This document shows positions 42,790 to 52,529 of a stretch of 64,000 nt of DNA, piece after piece. How positions within the stretch are numbered: position 1 is the first letter of the stretch; every line of letters starts with the position of its first letter. Below the pieces are notes generated by a model, which had not been told where the DNA came from, ran no database searches, and was given only the letters and a program-made list of their open reading frames with translations. Source of the stretch: Isoetes taiwanensis (lineage: Eukaryota; Streptophyta; Lycopodiopsida; Isoetales; Isoetaceae); contig JAJEKV010000039.1 of the NCBI GenBank assembly GCA_021234155.1, forward strand, positions 1,550,001-1,614,000, given 5' to 3'. A program made the translations under genes and the position numbers.

Positions 42790-43635
42790 AAGCTGCGTTA
42801 CAGGGTAAGTACATTCCTCAATATAGTAGATTACCAGGAGAAAATAACTGTGCAGAAAAATGAGATGGAGTGCATGAATTTGTGCTAAATAACATGATGG
42901 ACGTCTCTTTACATTAGTTCTTTTTTGTGCCGGGAGGAATGTTCTGATTGTCTGGGTATGAATATGTTTTTACGGTCAAGGAAGCAAAATAAAAATAAAA
43001 ACGAAATATTGGAATATGATAACCGGGGATACTATGATACTCCGAGAACGAAGATCGAACCAGGGGAATAGGGCAGAACCTCGCAGACAGGATAAAACGT
43101 CGTCAAAGAACTCAAACTCCGGCATCGGCAATTTCAAATTAAAGATCCGTTGAGCAATAAGGATAAAAGTGGTAGATAACTTAAAATTGCTAATAACAAA
43201 ATTTCAAAATTGCTAAAAGTGCTAAAATAAATGGACGTCGTGGCAAATCAGGGGAGGATGAAAATCAGAAATCAAATAATAGTGTATGGAATTAGCATTT
43301 ACGATCGGTCCGACGTGTCGCAATAATCATTAGACCTAGGAAAATGGTAATAATGAGAAAATACAGATAAAGGGAGGATATAGTACGGGTGTCAGTATGG
43401 CGGGCAGGTGGACAGGTGACGGATAAACGCATACGAAAACCCGAAGGACAGGATAAGACAAGACCGGCAATTAAGACAGACGGGCGTAATAAAGGAGCTA
43501 ACTCAGCTCTAAAAGCTCTAACACATTCGTAACAAGGAGAAGACGAGGAGTGGTGCTCCGCCTTCGAGATTTCTAAATTTTTCTGAGCTCCGGCATCGCA
43601 CTACTCGACTCGCTTCCGGGTAAATTAGAAGCAGA
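42790..43635. other. Leader or spacer before the Cys-rich gene
   Basis: No ORF of note. Base use (A/G-rich) is like that of the LINE further downstream. It may be part of the same element. Confidence 0.35.
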
Positions 43636-44166
43636 ATGGATAAAGGGAAAAAGATCATCAACGAGCATGTTGCTGAGAAACAGGTAGCCAAGAAGCGCCC
43701 GAGGGCCGGCGTTCTGGGCAATCTCACAGTGCCATGGAACCCGGAACTGGAAGATCTTTGTCCGTGGTGCTTGTGCGAACAGGATTGTCTATGCTTAGAT
43801 CGAGGTTTAGCGTCATGTATAAGCTGCGGTAGAGTCCATTGTCTGTTCTGCGATCGCATACATCATGCGCAAGCAATGAGGGACGCGGGTTACAATCTCG
43901 GTCTGTTAGGAGTGATGGGAGTATTGGCAGATAAAAATGATACAGTTCGACAACAAGACATGGACAGGGTAATGCAGATACATGCAACCATTCAAAAATC
44001 TTCCAGCTATCAACATGAGCTTATGATAGGAGATTTCGGCAAGGTATATATATACTGCTGTGAAAAGAATCCAGTTGACTATATATGCCAAGCATTCATG
44101 GCAAGGAATTTGGAAAAGGTCCAAAAGATAGGAGAATCTTCGGTTGGTAAAAAGCAAAGGAAGTAA
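43636..44166 (+). CDS. Small Cys-rich, probably zinc-binding protein of unknown function
   Basis: ATG at 43636, 176 codons, stop at 44164-44166. The N-terminal ~30 residues are Lys-rich (DKGKKIINEH; KKRPRAG). Residues 42-78 hold a dense cluster, CPWCLCEQDCLCLD then CISCGRVHCLFCDRIHH, i.e. three CxxC pairs plus extra Cys and a final HH. That suggests a RING/LIM-like double zinc site. The C-terminal half is helical and ends in KKQRK. I do not recognise the family. It lies ~1.4 kb upstream of the second LINE on the same strand, with similar base use, so it could be an extra ORF of that element. An independent gene is equally possible. Confidence 0.55.
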   Translation: MDKGKKIINEHVAEKQVAKKRPRAGVLGNLTVPWNPELEDLCPWCLCEQDCLCLDRGLASCISCGRVHCLFCDRIHHAQAMRDAGYNLGLLGVMGVLADKNDTVRQQDMDRVMQIHATIQKSSSYQHELMIGDFGKVYIYCCEKNPVDYICQAFMARNLEKVQKIGESSVGKKQRK

Positions 44167-45535
44167 AATATCCGAAAGGGAGCAACGAGGGATGAACGGG
44201 AAGAAGGGCCAAAGATGGAGGGGAATGAAGGGAATAGAATTTTCTGTTCTGTTTTTGCTTTTTGAATCTTTCTTCTATTTTTAGCTTATGCTTTATATGT
44301 TATCTCCGTCATCTATCAAGGTAATGCATTTGTATCAGCCCATGGCTGAATATGAAATTTTAACTGATATGAGGGAATCCAGAAAGAAAAGAGAAGAGAG
44401 GAACTATGTTTTTAGATAAATTTTTTTTTTTGGAATGAATGACTTTGAATTACCTATTCAATGCTGTTTAAGCTTTTGTAATTCATGGTGAAATAAGAAC
44501 ACATGAAAAGGGATAATAGGATATAGATGGTACTATCCTATTGTTGAAATAGGAAAGATCTATCTACACTGACCGAAGGGTAGAAATCTTTAACAATTAA
44601 ATGAAATGCTGGGATTAGGAGCGTGAATATACAAACAGAACGCGAACGAAAGGATACACGACGAACAGCATAGCGAGCTTGACTTGACAAGAGCTACAGG
44701 GAAACCGACTTTGGGAAGACAGTTGGGGGAGTAACGAGACGTAGAAAGGTGGCAAGAAGAATATCGACACGAGGGAAGAAACGAGGACTGACAAAGGACG
44801 AAGCTAAGGGTGGTACGGAGCAAACAAAATGCAATAATTACACAGAAGCAACAAAAAAGGTGGGCCATAAAGGAGGCAAGATCGGGAGAAGCAATAAGAC
44901 CCATACGATGAGTAAAAGGTGGACGGGAAAAGTTACAGGACAGCAAGGCTAAGCCTCCGCCGTACACCAGGATAGCAAGGGCTAGACCCACGAACTGGTA
45001 ACCCGAACCACTAAAAACTCGCTGAAAACCAGGAGAACAAAATCTAACATCTATCTCTATCTAACATAATATCAAGGTATACAGAATATCCCAATTGTCA
45101 AAAAGGAAAATGGGGCAAGTTATGGACTGAGGGGTATAACCCCCGCCATAGGCCAGGATAGCGCGGGCTCGACCCCCAACTGGTTTCCAGATCACCAAAA
45201 TGACAGAAATGCTTAAATGCTGAAATGCATAACTAATACGGTAGGCAACTACTGAATTAATAGATTGGCTCAGAGAGGGTCACCCCCGGCCAATCAACGA
45301 AGGTGGAATATGACGGGATCTGCAGGGGAGGATCGAATAATAAAAGAAGACGGGCGGAATAATTAATGATTATGGGCAATTCAAAATTCAAAACTAAATG
45401 GTGATTTCGAATAAAAGACTGTTTAAAAGGATATAATATATACCCCTTAAGGAAGTATTACGGCTACCTTACCAGAGGGATTCTATCACGATAGTCCAGT
45501 CAAGAGCCATCGCAGAGTTTTTGTAATCAGAAACG
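44167..45535 (+). other. Non-coding region upstream of LINE 2, with an imperfect direct repeat
   Basis: A ~50-bp phrase at 44955-45000 (ACCAGGATAGCAAGGGCT, then GACCCACGAACTGGT) recurs at 45139-45184 (GCCAGGATAGCGCGGGCT, then GACCCCCAACTGGT). Otherwise no feature. Probably the 5' UTR of the LINE. Confidence 0.45.
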
Positions 45536-46390
45536 ATGGCCGATAACACCAGCAGCAGCCAACAGAAGAGAGCAGATACAGCGAAAGCGCCAGTGAGCCA
45601 ACATGATCTTAGGGATTTTCTGGCACAAATGAACAAGCAGTTAGATCGCGAGCATGGATGCACTCAACACATTGGCAGAAACGTGTAATCGCAACAAATT
45701 AGCCATCTCCAATATGGACGTGAGGATAGGAGGGGTCGAGAGGACAAACGAGGAGATGCAACGCAGAATGGACGAGATTGAAGAGGAGAAAGCTAAAATT
45801 CTGCAAAGGTTGGTTGAATTAGAGAAATCAAATGTTGAGTTAGATGCATGGGAGTCATTTGATAGGATAAAGCCACATATCATGGAATTTGAGGAGCAAA
45901 ATAGAATTAAGCATGACGTTAGGCTCATAGGAGTAGCGGAGAAACCTAATGAGGACATATATCGAGTGACTATAGTGGTGATAGAGACAGTATTCAAGGA
46001 GCACCGGAGCGTCATTGTCAAAGCATTACGATCAGGCCAATGGAGAGGGCGGTCGAGACACATAAACCTGACATTGAGGGACTTGGCAGCCAAAGAAAGA
46101 ATACTGCGGATGGGATCAAGGTACAGGAGGCTCTAATGGTCATGCAGCGCCAGGGGCTGCACAGGGAGTTGGCCAAAGTCAGGGAGTTGAATCAAGCAGG
46201 GATACACGCGGGTGTCAGGAACGGCAAAGTCTACCTTCACAAGAGGGTAAGGGAACAGGCTACCCTGACACAGGAACAGAATGTAGGGACACAGGGGCAA
46301 GCAAAAACAACAGAATTGGAGAAGGAAAACATAAACCCCCTGATGACCATACAACAGGGGCAGGAGAGCAGAGCTCTAGGGGGGCGCTAA
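45536..46390 (+). pseudogene. LINE 2 ORF1 (RNA-binding protein), frameshifted
   Basis: ATG at 45536 (MADNTSSSQQKRAD). The sense frame changes near 45650 and again near 46040-46130. A coiled coil is at about 45720-45880 (TNEEMQRRMDEIEEEKAKILQR). The RRM-like core follows (HDVRLIGVAEKPNEDI; RSRHINLTLRDLAAKERIL) and the C-terminal domain with GLHRELAKVRELNQAG and NGKVYLHKRVRE. This matches the plan of L1-type ORF1p. The frame closes at 46388-46390, ~200 bp before the start of the endonuclease. Confidence 0.75.
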
Positions 46391-46499
46391 GGGCGTTAAC
46401 ACTAGAAGGGAATCAGCACAGAGGAGCAGAAAGAAGCGAAAACGGGGGCGACGAAGACCGAACACCACAAGCGGGGATCATGGGGACAACCCCGACAAT

Positions 46500-49400
46500 G
46501 AAGACTAGAAGAAGGCTGAGAAGAACAGGCAACGGGACAGAATATACGGAGACCCCAAAGGAGCAGCCTCGAGGGAAGAGACGCTGACAATATGGTACTG
46601 GAATTGTACCGGATACCCGTGGGATGACAGAGAGAGACTCGAGGGTGCCCACAGCTGCAACATAATATGTCTAGTAGAGACATGGGAGCACAACGTCAAA
46701 AGGCTGCCGGAGGAAGAGTGGTATCAGCTATTCACGTGTTGGAAAGATAAGGATTTCAAGATAGGAAGGGGAAGTGCAGGCTTGGCCTGTTATGTAAAGA
46801 ATAGTATAGCCAACAGCGCATGCATTTTACATTCAGATATCAATAAAAGATACATGGTGTTAAATATTCAATTGCAAAACAAACAAGACCTATTTCTGAC
46901 CATAGCATACTATCCGCCAAACAGTGACAAGCTAGAGCTGTTAGACCTGGGGGAAAGCATGATGAAATGGAAAGAACAGGGGCCAATGATTCTATTAGGG
47001 GATTTAAATGCCAGAACTAGACAGGAACAAGCACAAAGCACAAACATTGATGAAACGGATGGTCAGATAATATACACAACAAGAACACAGGAGTGGAAGA
47101 GAGATACAGAGGACAAAGCAGAGGTCAATGCTAAAGGCGAATTACTGCTCGAAGTTTGCACATCGACAGGGGTAATCATAGCTAATGGGGTGCAAAAAAT
47201 GGGGAGGATCAGGGAGCTTCACGAGCCAAAATGCACACGGGAAGAGTATAGTAGACTATGTAATTATGAATGGTCAAGCAGTGGAAATAGTCGCAGGGTT
47301 TATGCTACAGGAATGGCCGACTGGGAAAAGGGAAAGTCATAGACCTATACAGTTAACACTCAAAGGAGGGGGGGGGGCCGACACTGTGTCGATAGCACAA
47401 GGGAAAAGGAGGAAGAGAAAATGAAGATAAGAATCCAATTTCAGGAAAAATACACGGATACATTCATACAAGCGATCAGGAAAGAAATGGGAAAGTGGGA
47501 ATGGGGAGAACACACGCCCTCAATGACATCATGGTGAGAGTAGCAACAGAGGTATTCGGAAAAAAGAAAAGACCCAAGAAGAACAATGCTTTCAAGGCAT
47601 CAGTATGGTATGATGAAGAATGCAAGGAACAAAAAAGAAGAACCAAAGAGCACATAGGGAAGGAGACGTACCAGACGGAAAAAGCAGCATACTTAAGACT
47701 ACTGAAGTTAAAACGGAACAGGAACTTGTTGCAGCATCAATGGGGTCTCGCAAAACTGTTGAAAAGGCAACCCCGAAGTTTCTAGAGGGGATTCAAAAGG
47801 AAGGGAGGGGGAATATGAAAACAAAGAATGAGCAGGACAATATTGGAGCAGCCGGATGGGAGAAATACCTGGAGAAATTGTATAAGACAGGGGCATCTCC
47901 AATACCAATACCAACATTGCAGGATTCGAATAAACCATGTTTCAACATACAAGAAGTAATGGTAGTCTTAAACAGGATGGCTAACCACAAAGCCCCGGAC
48001 CTCTACGGACTAACAGTGGAATTACTAAAATATGCTGAAACAGAAATAGGGAAACAGGTCACGGACATTTTCAACGGCATAATATATACAGGGCTTCCAG
48101 ACAGGTGGACATACAACAGGATCATACCTCTACACAAGGCAGGAAGCAGACAAGATCCAGAAAACTATAGGACAATAATGGTGAGTTCCACCTTCGCAAA
48201 ATGGTTCAAAACAGCACTGGACAGCAAATTGAAGAAAGGGGCAGAAGCGGGAAACCTGAGGGCACAAGGACAAGCAGGTTTCAGGCCGGAACACTCAACC
48301 ACAGACCATCTAGTAACCCTCCGAATACTAATAGAGAAGAACAGAGCACATGGAAGAAAGATAATTTGATGCTTTGTAGATTTCAGGAAAGCTTTCGACA
48401 CAGTCCCGAGAGAGAAGCTATTACAAAGGTTGATAGACATGCAAGCTCCAAGAAACATGGTAGGATCGATTGCAAGACTATACCATAGGGTATACGCAAA
48501 GATGGAGCAAGAAGGGCAGCCAATAGACTGTGATATAGATGTCAAACAGGGATGCCCTCTATCCCCGACTCTATTTGGGATATACATAGATGCACTACAG
48601 GGTTACATAGCAGAACAGCAAGGGGACGAATACGCCCCTATATTAGGAGATACCAAGGTACCGATTATGCTGTACGCTGATGATCTGCGCATGATGGCCA
48701 CAAAAAATAAGGGGATGCACAGACTACTAAAAATGCTGGAAAATTTCTGTGAAAAAACAGGGCTGACAGTAAATCTAGCAAAAACCAAGATAGTCATCTT
48801 CGGCCATAAGAATAGGCATAGACCCTTCAGATATAGAGAGACGGAAATAGATGAAGCAACGGAATATAGGTATCTGGGGTATGATGCACACGGCACGGGA
48901 AAGTGGGCTAATGGTGCAGACACGAGGTTCCAATCAGCCATAGGGAGCTATTTCAATATGAAAAATTTCTGCAACAAAAGTAGAATAATTGATTGGGACA
49001 TCAAATGCTACTTATTCAGTGCAGTAGTAGTCACGACACAATTATACAGGGCGGAAGGTTGGGGGCCAGGCTTAACAGACAAAAAATGGGAAAAACAGGA
49101 AGGAATCCTCGGGCAATAACACAAACAGGAATTTAAGGTACGGACAAATACGCCACTGACAATCATGATACTCGAAACTGGGCAGAAACCAATGGAGGTG
49201 AGAGCATGGGAGAGGACCATCAGGTACCTAATTAAGGATAATGCAGGAGACCTTCAGGGGAAGTTGTCTAGTATTGCAATCATTGAGTCGGCAAAGTCAC
49301 ACATTCTCATAGGCATTGGATGGTTTAAGGAAGTGGCAAGATGGACCAGAGAGATGGGATTGAATCTGAGTGACCTAATAAACGAAGGACAGTGGAATGA

Positions 49401-49851
49401 GGAGTGGGCAGACAGAGCTACAAGAGCATGGCTGCAAAAATACACATGACCGAAGACACTCTAGCTCATGACAATTTTCAATCCAGAACAGCAGGTAGGA
49501 CACCAGATGTACCGGGATGACATACTAGAAAAAGCCAGAAGAGACATCCTGACTAGATTCAGGATGGGGAGTCATGATCTAAGAATCGAAAAGGACAGGT
49601 GGAGGGGAATAGACAAGGAGAACCGAATATGCAGGATCTGCGACACTGGGAGAGTGGAGGATGAGAACCACATGATTAACGAGTGCCCGATATACGGGGA
49701 CATCAGAGACAGGTACAGAAATATAAGATGGGGGCAACCAGTACATATTTTGATGACAAGGACAGAATCATTGAGAGATTTGGCAGACGCGATCCAGGGA
49801 ATGATGATCAAACACCGAGAAGTACACAGGGAAAGAGGGTTTGTAATATGA
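46500..49851 (+). pseudogene. LINE 2 ORF2: endonuclease, RT and C-terminal Cys/His cluster
   Basis: Endonuclease motifs are in one frame from about 46587 to 47342: TIWYWNCTGYPW, CLVETWE, YYPPN, ILLGDLNART. The frame shifts near 47280 (ANGVQKMG then DYVIMNG). RT motifs are in a second frame from 47620: NHKAPDLYGLTVELLK, RIIPLHKAGSRQDPENYR, GQAGFRPEHSTTDHL, FVDFRKAFDTV, KQGCPLSPTLFG and catalytic YADD (~48675). The C-terminus has CRICDTGRVEDENHMINEC (~49630). Stops at 48367 (TGA), 49117 (TAA) and 49447 (TGA) plus the frameshift make it non-functional. Confidence 0.9.
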
Positions 49852-50087
49852 ATCGCACAAGAGGCGGCTCATAAACCCCACACAAATTGTTCAGTTAAAA
49901 GCTGATTAATAACGACGCATTACCGCACGGTCACGAAGCCGATGTAAAGCGGGGTGCTGGTAATAATAGAAAAAAGTCAGCCTTCAGAAAAGGCTACATC
50001 AGAACAGCGTGATGTGCTAGTAGCGCCTTTCAGGGAGCTCGCCCATGCTACACAAGTCTAGGGGCCTGAGGGCACAAGGGACGTTAA
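49852..50087 (+). other. 3' UTR of LINE 2
   Basis: No ORF. Possible small hairpins. Leads directly into the CTATT tail. Confidence 0.6.
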
Positions 50088-50090
50088 TTT

Positions 50091-51596
50091 CTATTCTATT
50101 CTATTCATGTCCTCAGTTTCATAGTAGTTTATATCTGGCAATTCTGCTTCTAAGGGCAACATTTCCAATTCCAAGTCTTCCATAATGCAGAAATTCCACA
50201 GCACACATGCAGCATGAATAATCTTGGCTGCCCTGCCAACATGAATAGGCAAAGCTTTGAGAATCCTGAACTTCTCTTTCACTATACCAAATCCATTCTC
50301 AACACAAACTCTGCCCTCGCAAATCCTCTTGTTGAACCTGCCAGAAGCACCTGTGCCATCTGGAAATACCTTAATAAAAAACCTTCTGCTTGGATATGGG
50401 TGTAAATTCTTTACTGGTGGTCAAAAAGCATTGTCCAGACAAGTGCTTTAACTGCTAAAAATCTCACATCCAACATGAATTTGACATGCATATTGTGTTT
50501 GAAAATTGAGTATTACAAATAATAAACGTGTCTTTAAAACATTAAAGTAGGAAAAAATGAGGTACCAACTAATATAATTATTTCGTAATATCAAATTTTG
50601 TATTAGCTAAGTGCTTCATGTGCTAAGTGCTGTCGCGGAAAGTTGTACACCACCAAAGAATTTACACCCATATGCTGAATCCCCTAAGAGCATTGGTGGT
50701 ATATTAACCGTCACATCTGCATCCAGTATTTCTCCTCTCCTGTTAATCTTTTTTCCTGTCATTTGCACAGTAGGTTCCTGCAAAATCTGCTTTGATGCTA
50801 GCATCTTATACAATAGACTCTTCTTGAACTGATTGGAATCATGCACAGAACCTGTTCTGCTAACACAAACATTGATAAAAATTCGAGAGTGTGTTACTGC
50901 ACCTTGCATGAGGCAGGAATGTCTCTTGTGTCTGCTGTAATAATCATCCCCTTTGTCTTTCCTCCAAGGCTTTCTGTACAGAAAAATGTGAGAACCATCA
51001 ACAACACCAAAAATACTAGGCAGATCAGTGGCATCTTCAAATTCCTTCATGATATCAAGAAGTCTTTGACCCGAGGGTAAGGCAATAAATTTTTTGTAAA
51101 GCATGGTCTTGGATGCTAAAACTAAAGTCACTTTCTTGGTGTATTTTTGGACTGTGGCCTTTCCAACATACAACCTTTGGCCAACATGCAATGGCATCTC
51201 TCCATGAGCAAGAAAGTAGAGTACCCTAGCCACTGCTTTCCTAGGATCTACAGGGGGCCTTACCAACTGGCCTGATCTGATCAGGTATGGCACAATAAGG
51301 CCAACCAATTTTTCAAATGATCTTCTCTTCATTCTGTAAAACTGATGCCACATATCATCTTCGAATGAGGGAAGGCAATTCCAAGCATGATTGTCAATGT
51401 TATCCCATTGTGTGGTCTGTCTTGGACAAACCCAGAATCTTCTCAATGGTCTTCTTAGTCGAGATGTTGCAGCCAAGAGCAAGATTGAAGATGCACATGG
51501 GAAACTAGTGTTGTCTTCTTGAAAATCTTCTTCCTCCACTAGAGAAAATGGTGGGAGGGGAGGAAACTGACACAAAAAATCAAAGATCCAGCTCAA
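50091..51596 (-). pseudogene. PIF/Harbinger transposase interrupted by a MITE
   Basis: Minus strand, first Met at 51596. The N-terminal part includes WHQFYRMKRRSFEKLVGL and the helix-turn-helix region (VARVLYFLAHGEMPLHVGQRL; YVGKATVQKYTKKV). Catalytic residues follow: Asp in FGVVDGSHI (~50995), second Asp in GSVHDSNQF (~50830) and GDSAY (~50680). The frame is then cut by an insert (50398-50669). Beyond it the gene resumes with PSRRFFIK, ASGRFNKRICEGR and the catalytic Glu in VENGFGIVKEKF (~50290). The C-terminus (IIHAACVLWNFCIMED) ends at 50091, where the tail of LINE 2 begins. Joined, the DDE domain has all three acidic residues, so the gene was probably active before the insertion. Confidence 0.9.
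50398..50669. mobile_element. 272-bp MITE inside the Harbinger transposase
   Basis: Ends GGGTGTAAATTCTTTACTGGTGG and, inverted, GGGTGTAAATTCTTTGGTGG (15 bp identical from the tip). Flanked by ATAT on both sides (50394-50397, 50670-50673). The host gene without insert would read GCATATCC (Ala-Tyr-Pro), with one copy of that tetranucleotide. The interior is AT-rich and non-coding. A TA duplication with ends TGGGTG...CACCCA is the alternative reading. Confidence 0.8.
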
Positions 51597-51690
51597 AGAG
51601 AATGGCGATGAGAATTGAAAGAGAGAACATGATATATATATGGGAGAAAGAAGCCAAAAGAGGCCTAAGCCAAAGAAGGCGTCCCTTTTT

Positions 51691-51737
51691 CAAGAATGAT
51701 GGTTCTATTCATGTTGAATAGAACCATTGCATTCTTG
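51691..51737. repeat. Two-part hairpin
   Basis: CAAGAATG/CATTCTTG and GGTTCTATTC/GAATAGAACC arms around a 5-nt loop. The right side continues into a phrase shared with 15290-15308. Confidence 0.85.
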
Positions 51738-51964
51738 GAAAAGATCTTATGCACAAAACATCAACACCCGACAGAAGAGGAACAATCTTAGACTCAAACA
51801 AAGATCGAAGGTACAAGGGACCATAAAGTATAGAGGAGATAACTGGGACTACCCTAGGAACCGGGATAAAAAGATAAAGAATAAAGTAGATGCAGTAGAG
51901 CAAAGGAGCAAAATAAGGTAAGAAGGAATATGTAGCAAAATAATGGGGGGTTCCAGGGTGTGAT
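51738..51964. other. Unassigned, A/G-rich
   Basis: 19 bp (TATGCACAAAACATCAACA, 51748-51766) identical to 15290-15308. No other signal. Confidence 0.5.
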
Positions 51965-52510
51965 ATAGATGTAAAAATAATAATTCGTGAAACCATAGAC
52001 CATATATCCCTAAAACAATCGAATAAATTATTATAAAAAAAACCATAGATTCAAGATAAAAAATAATCGCATTAGCTCACTGGGTATATTGGTTAAAGTA
52101 GTCTTAGTTAGGATATTGAATTATTTTGGCAGACTTTCGAGCTCCCGTATTTCATATTCTAAAATCTTAAGCAAAGTCGTATGGAGGTTCGATATTCCCT
52201 CAAAACCTTATGTGAAATCGTATTTCATATTTCAAGACGCCATAAAAATAACAATTCCTGAAACCATAGACCATATATCCCTAAACAATCGTAAAAATTG
52301 TAAAAAAACCATAGATTCAAGATAAAAAATAATCGCATTATCTCACTGGGCATATTGGTTAAAATAGTCTTAGTTAGGATATTGTATCATTTTGGTAGAG
52401 GTTCGAGCTCCTGTATTTCATATTCTAAAATCTTAGGCAAAGTCGTATGGAGGTTCGATATTCCCTCAAAACCGTAGGCGAAATCGTAATTCATATTTCA
52501 AAATCATAGG
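51965..52510 (+). repeat. Tandem pair of SINE-like units (~266 bp each)
   Basis: Two copies about 90% alike by eye, starting at ~51970 and ~52241. Each holds a possible RNA polymerase III A box (TAGCTCACTGGG at 52073; TATCTCACTGGG at 52339). Copy 2 also has a B box GGTTCGAGCTCC (52400-52411), degenerate in copy 1 (TTTCGAGCTCCC). The A-B spacing (~50 bp) is longer than in tRNAs. A tRNA-derived origin is therefore likely but not certain. Confidence 0.6.
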
Positions 52511-52529
52511 CGCCTCCAATCATAAATGA

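Larger units (their letters stand above)
45536..50106 (+). mobile_element. LINE 2 (APE-type non-LTR retrotransposon)
   Basis: Coding part 45536-49851 followed by a 3' UTR and a CTATT pentanucleotide tail (50088-50106). The true 5' end may lie further upstream (to ~43 kb). Domain order and C-terminal Cys/His cluster match LINE 1 on the minus strand, but sequence identity is low. The tail touches the end of the Harbinger gene, so the LINE inserted there. Confidence 0.85.
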
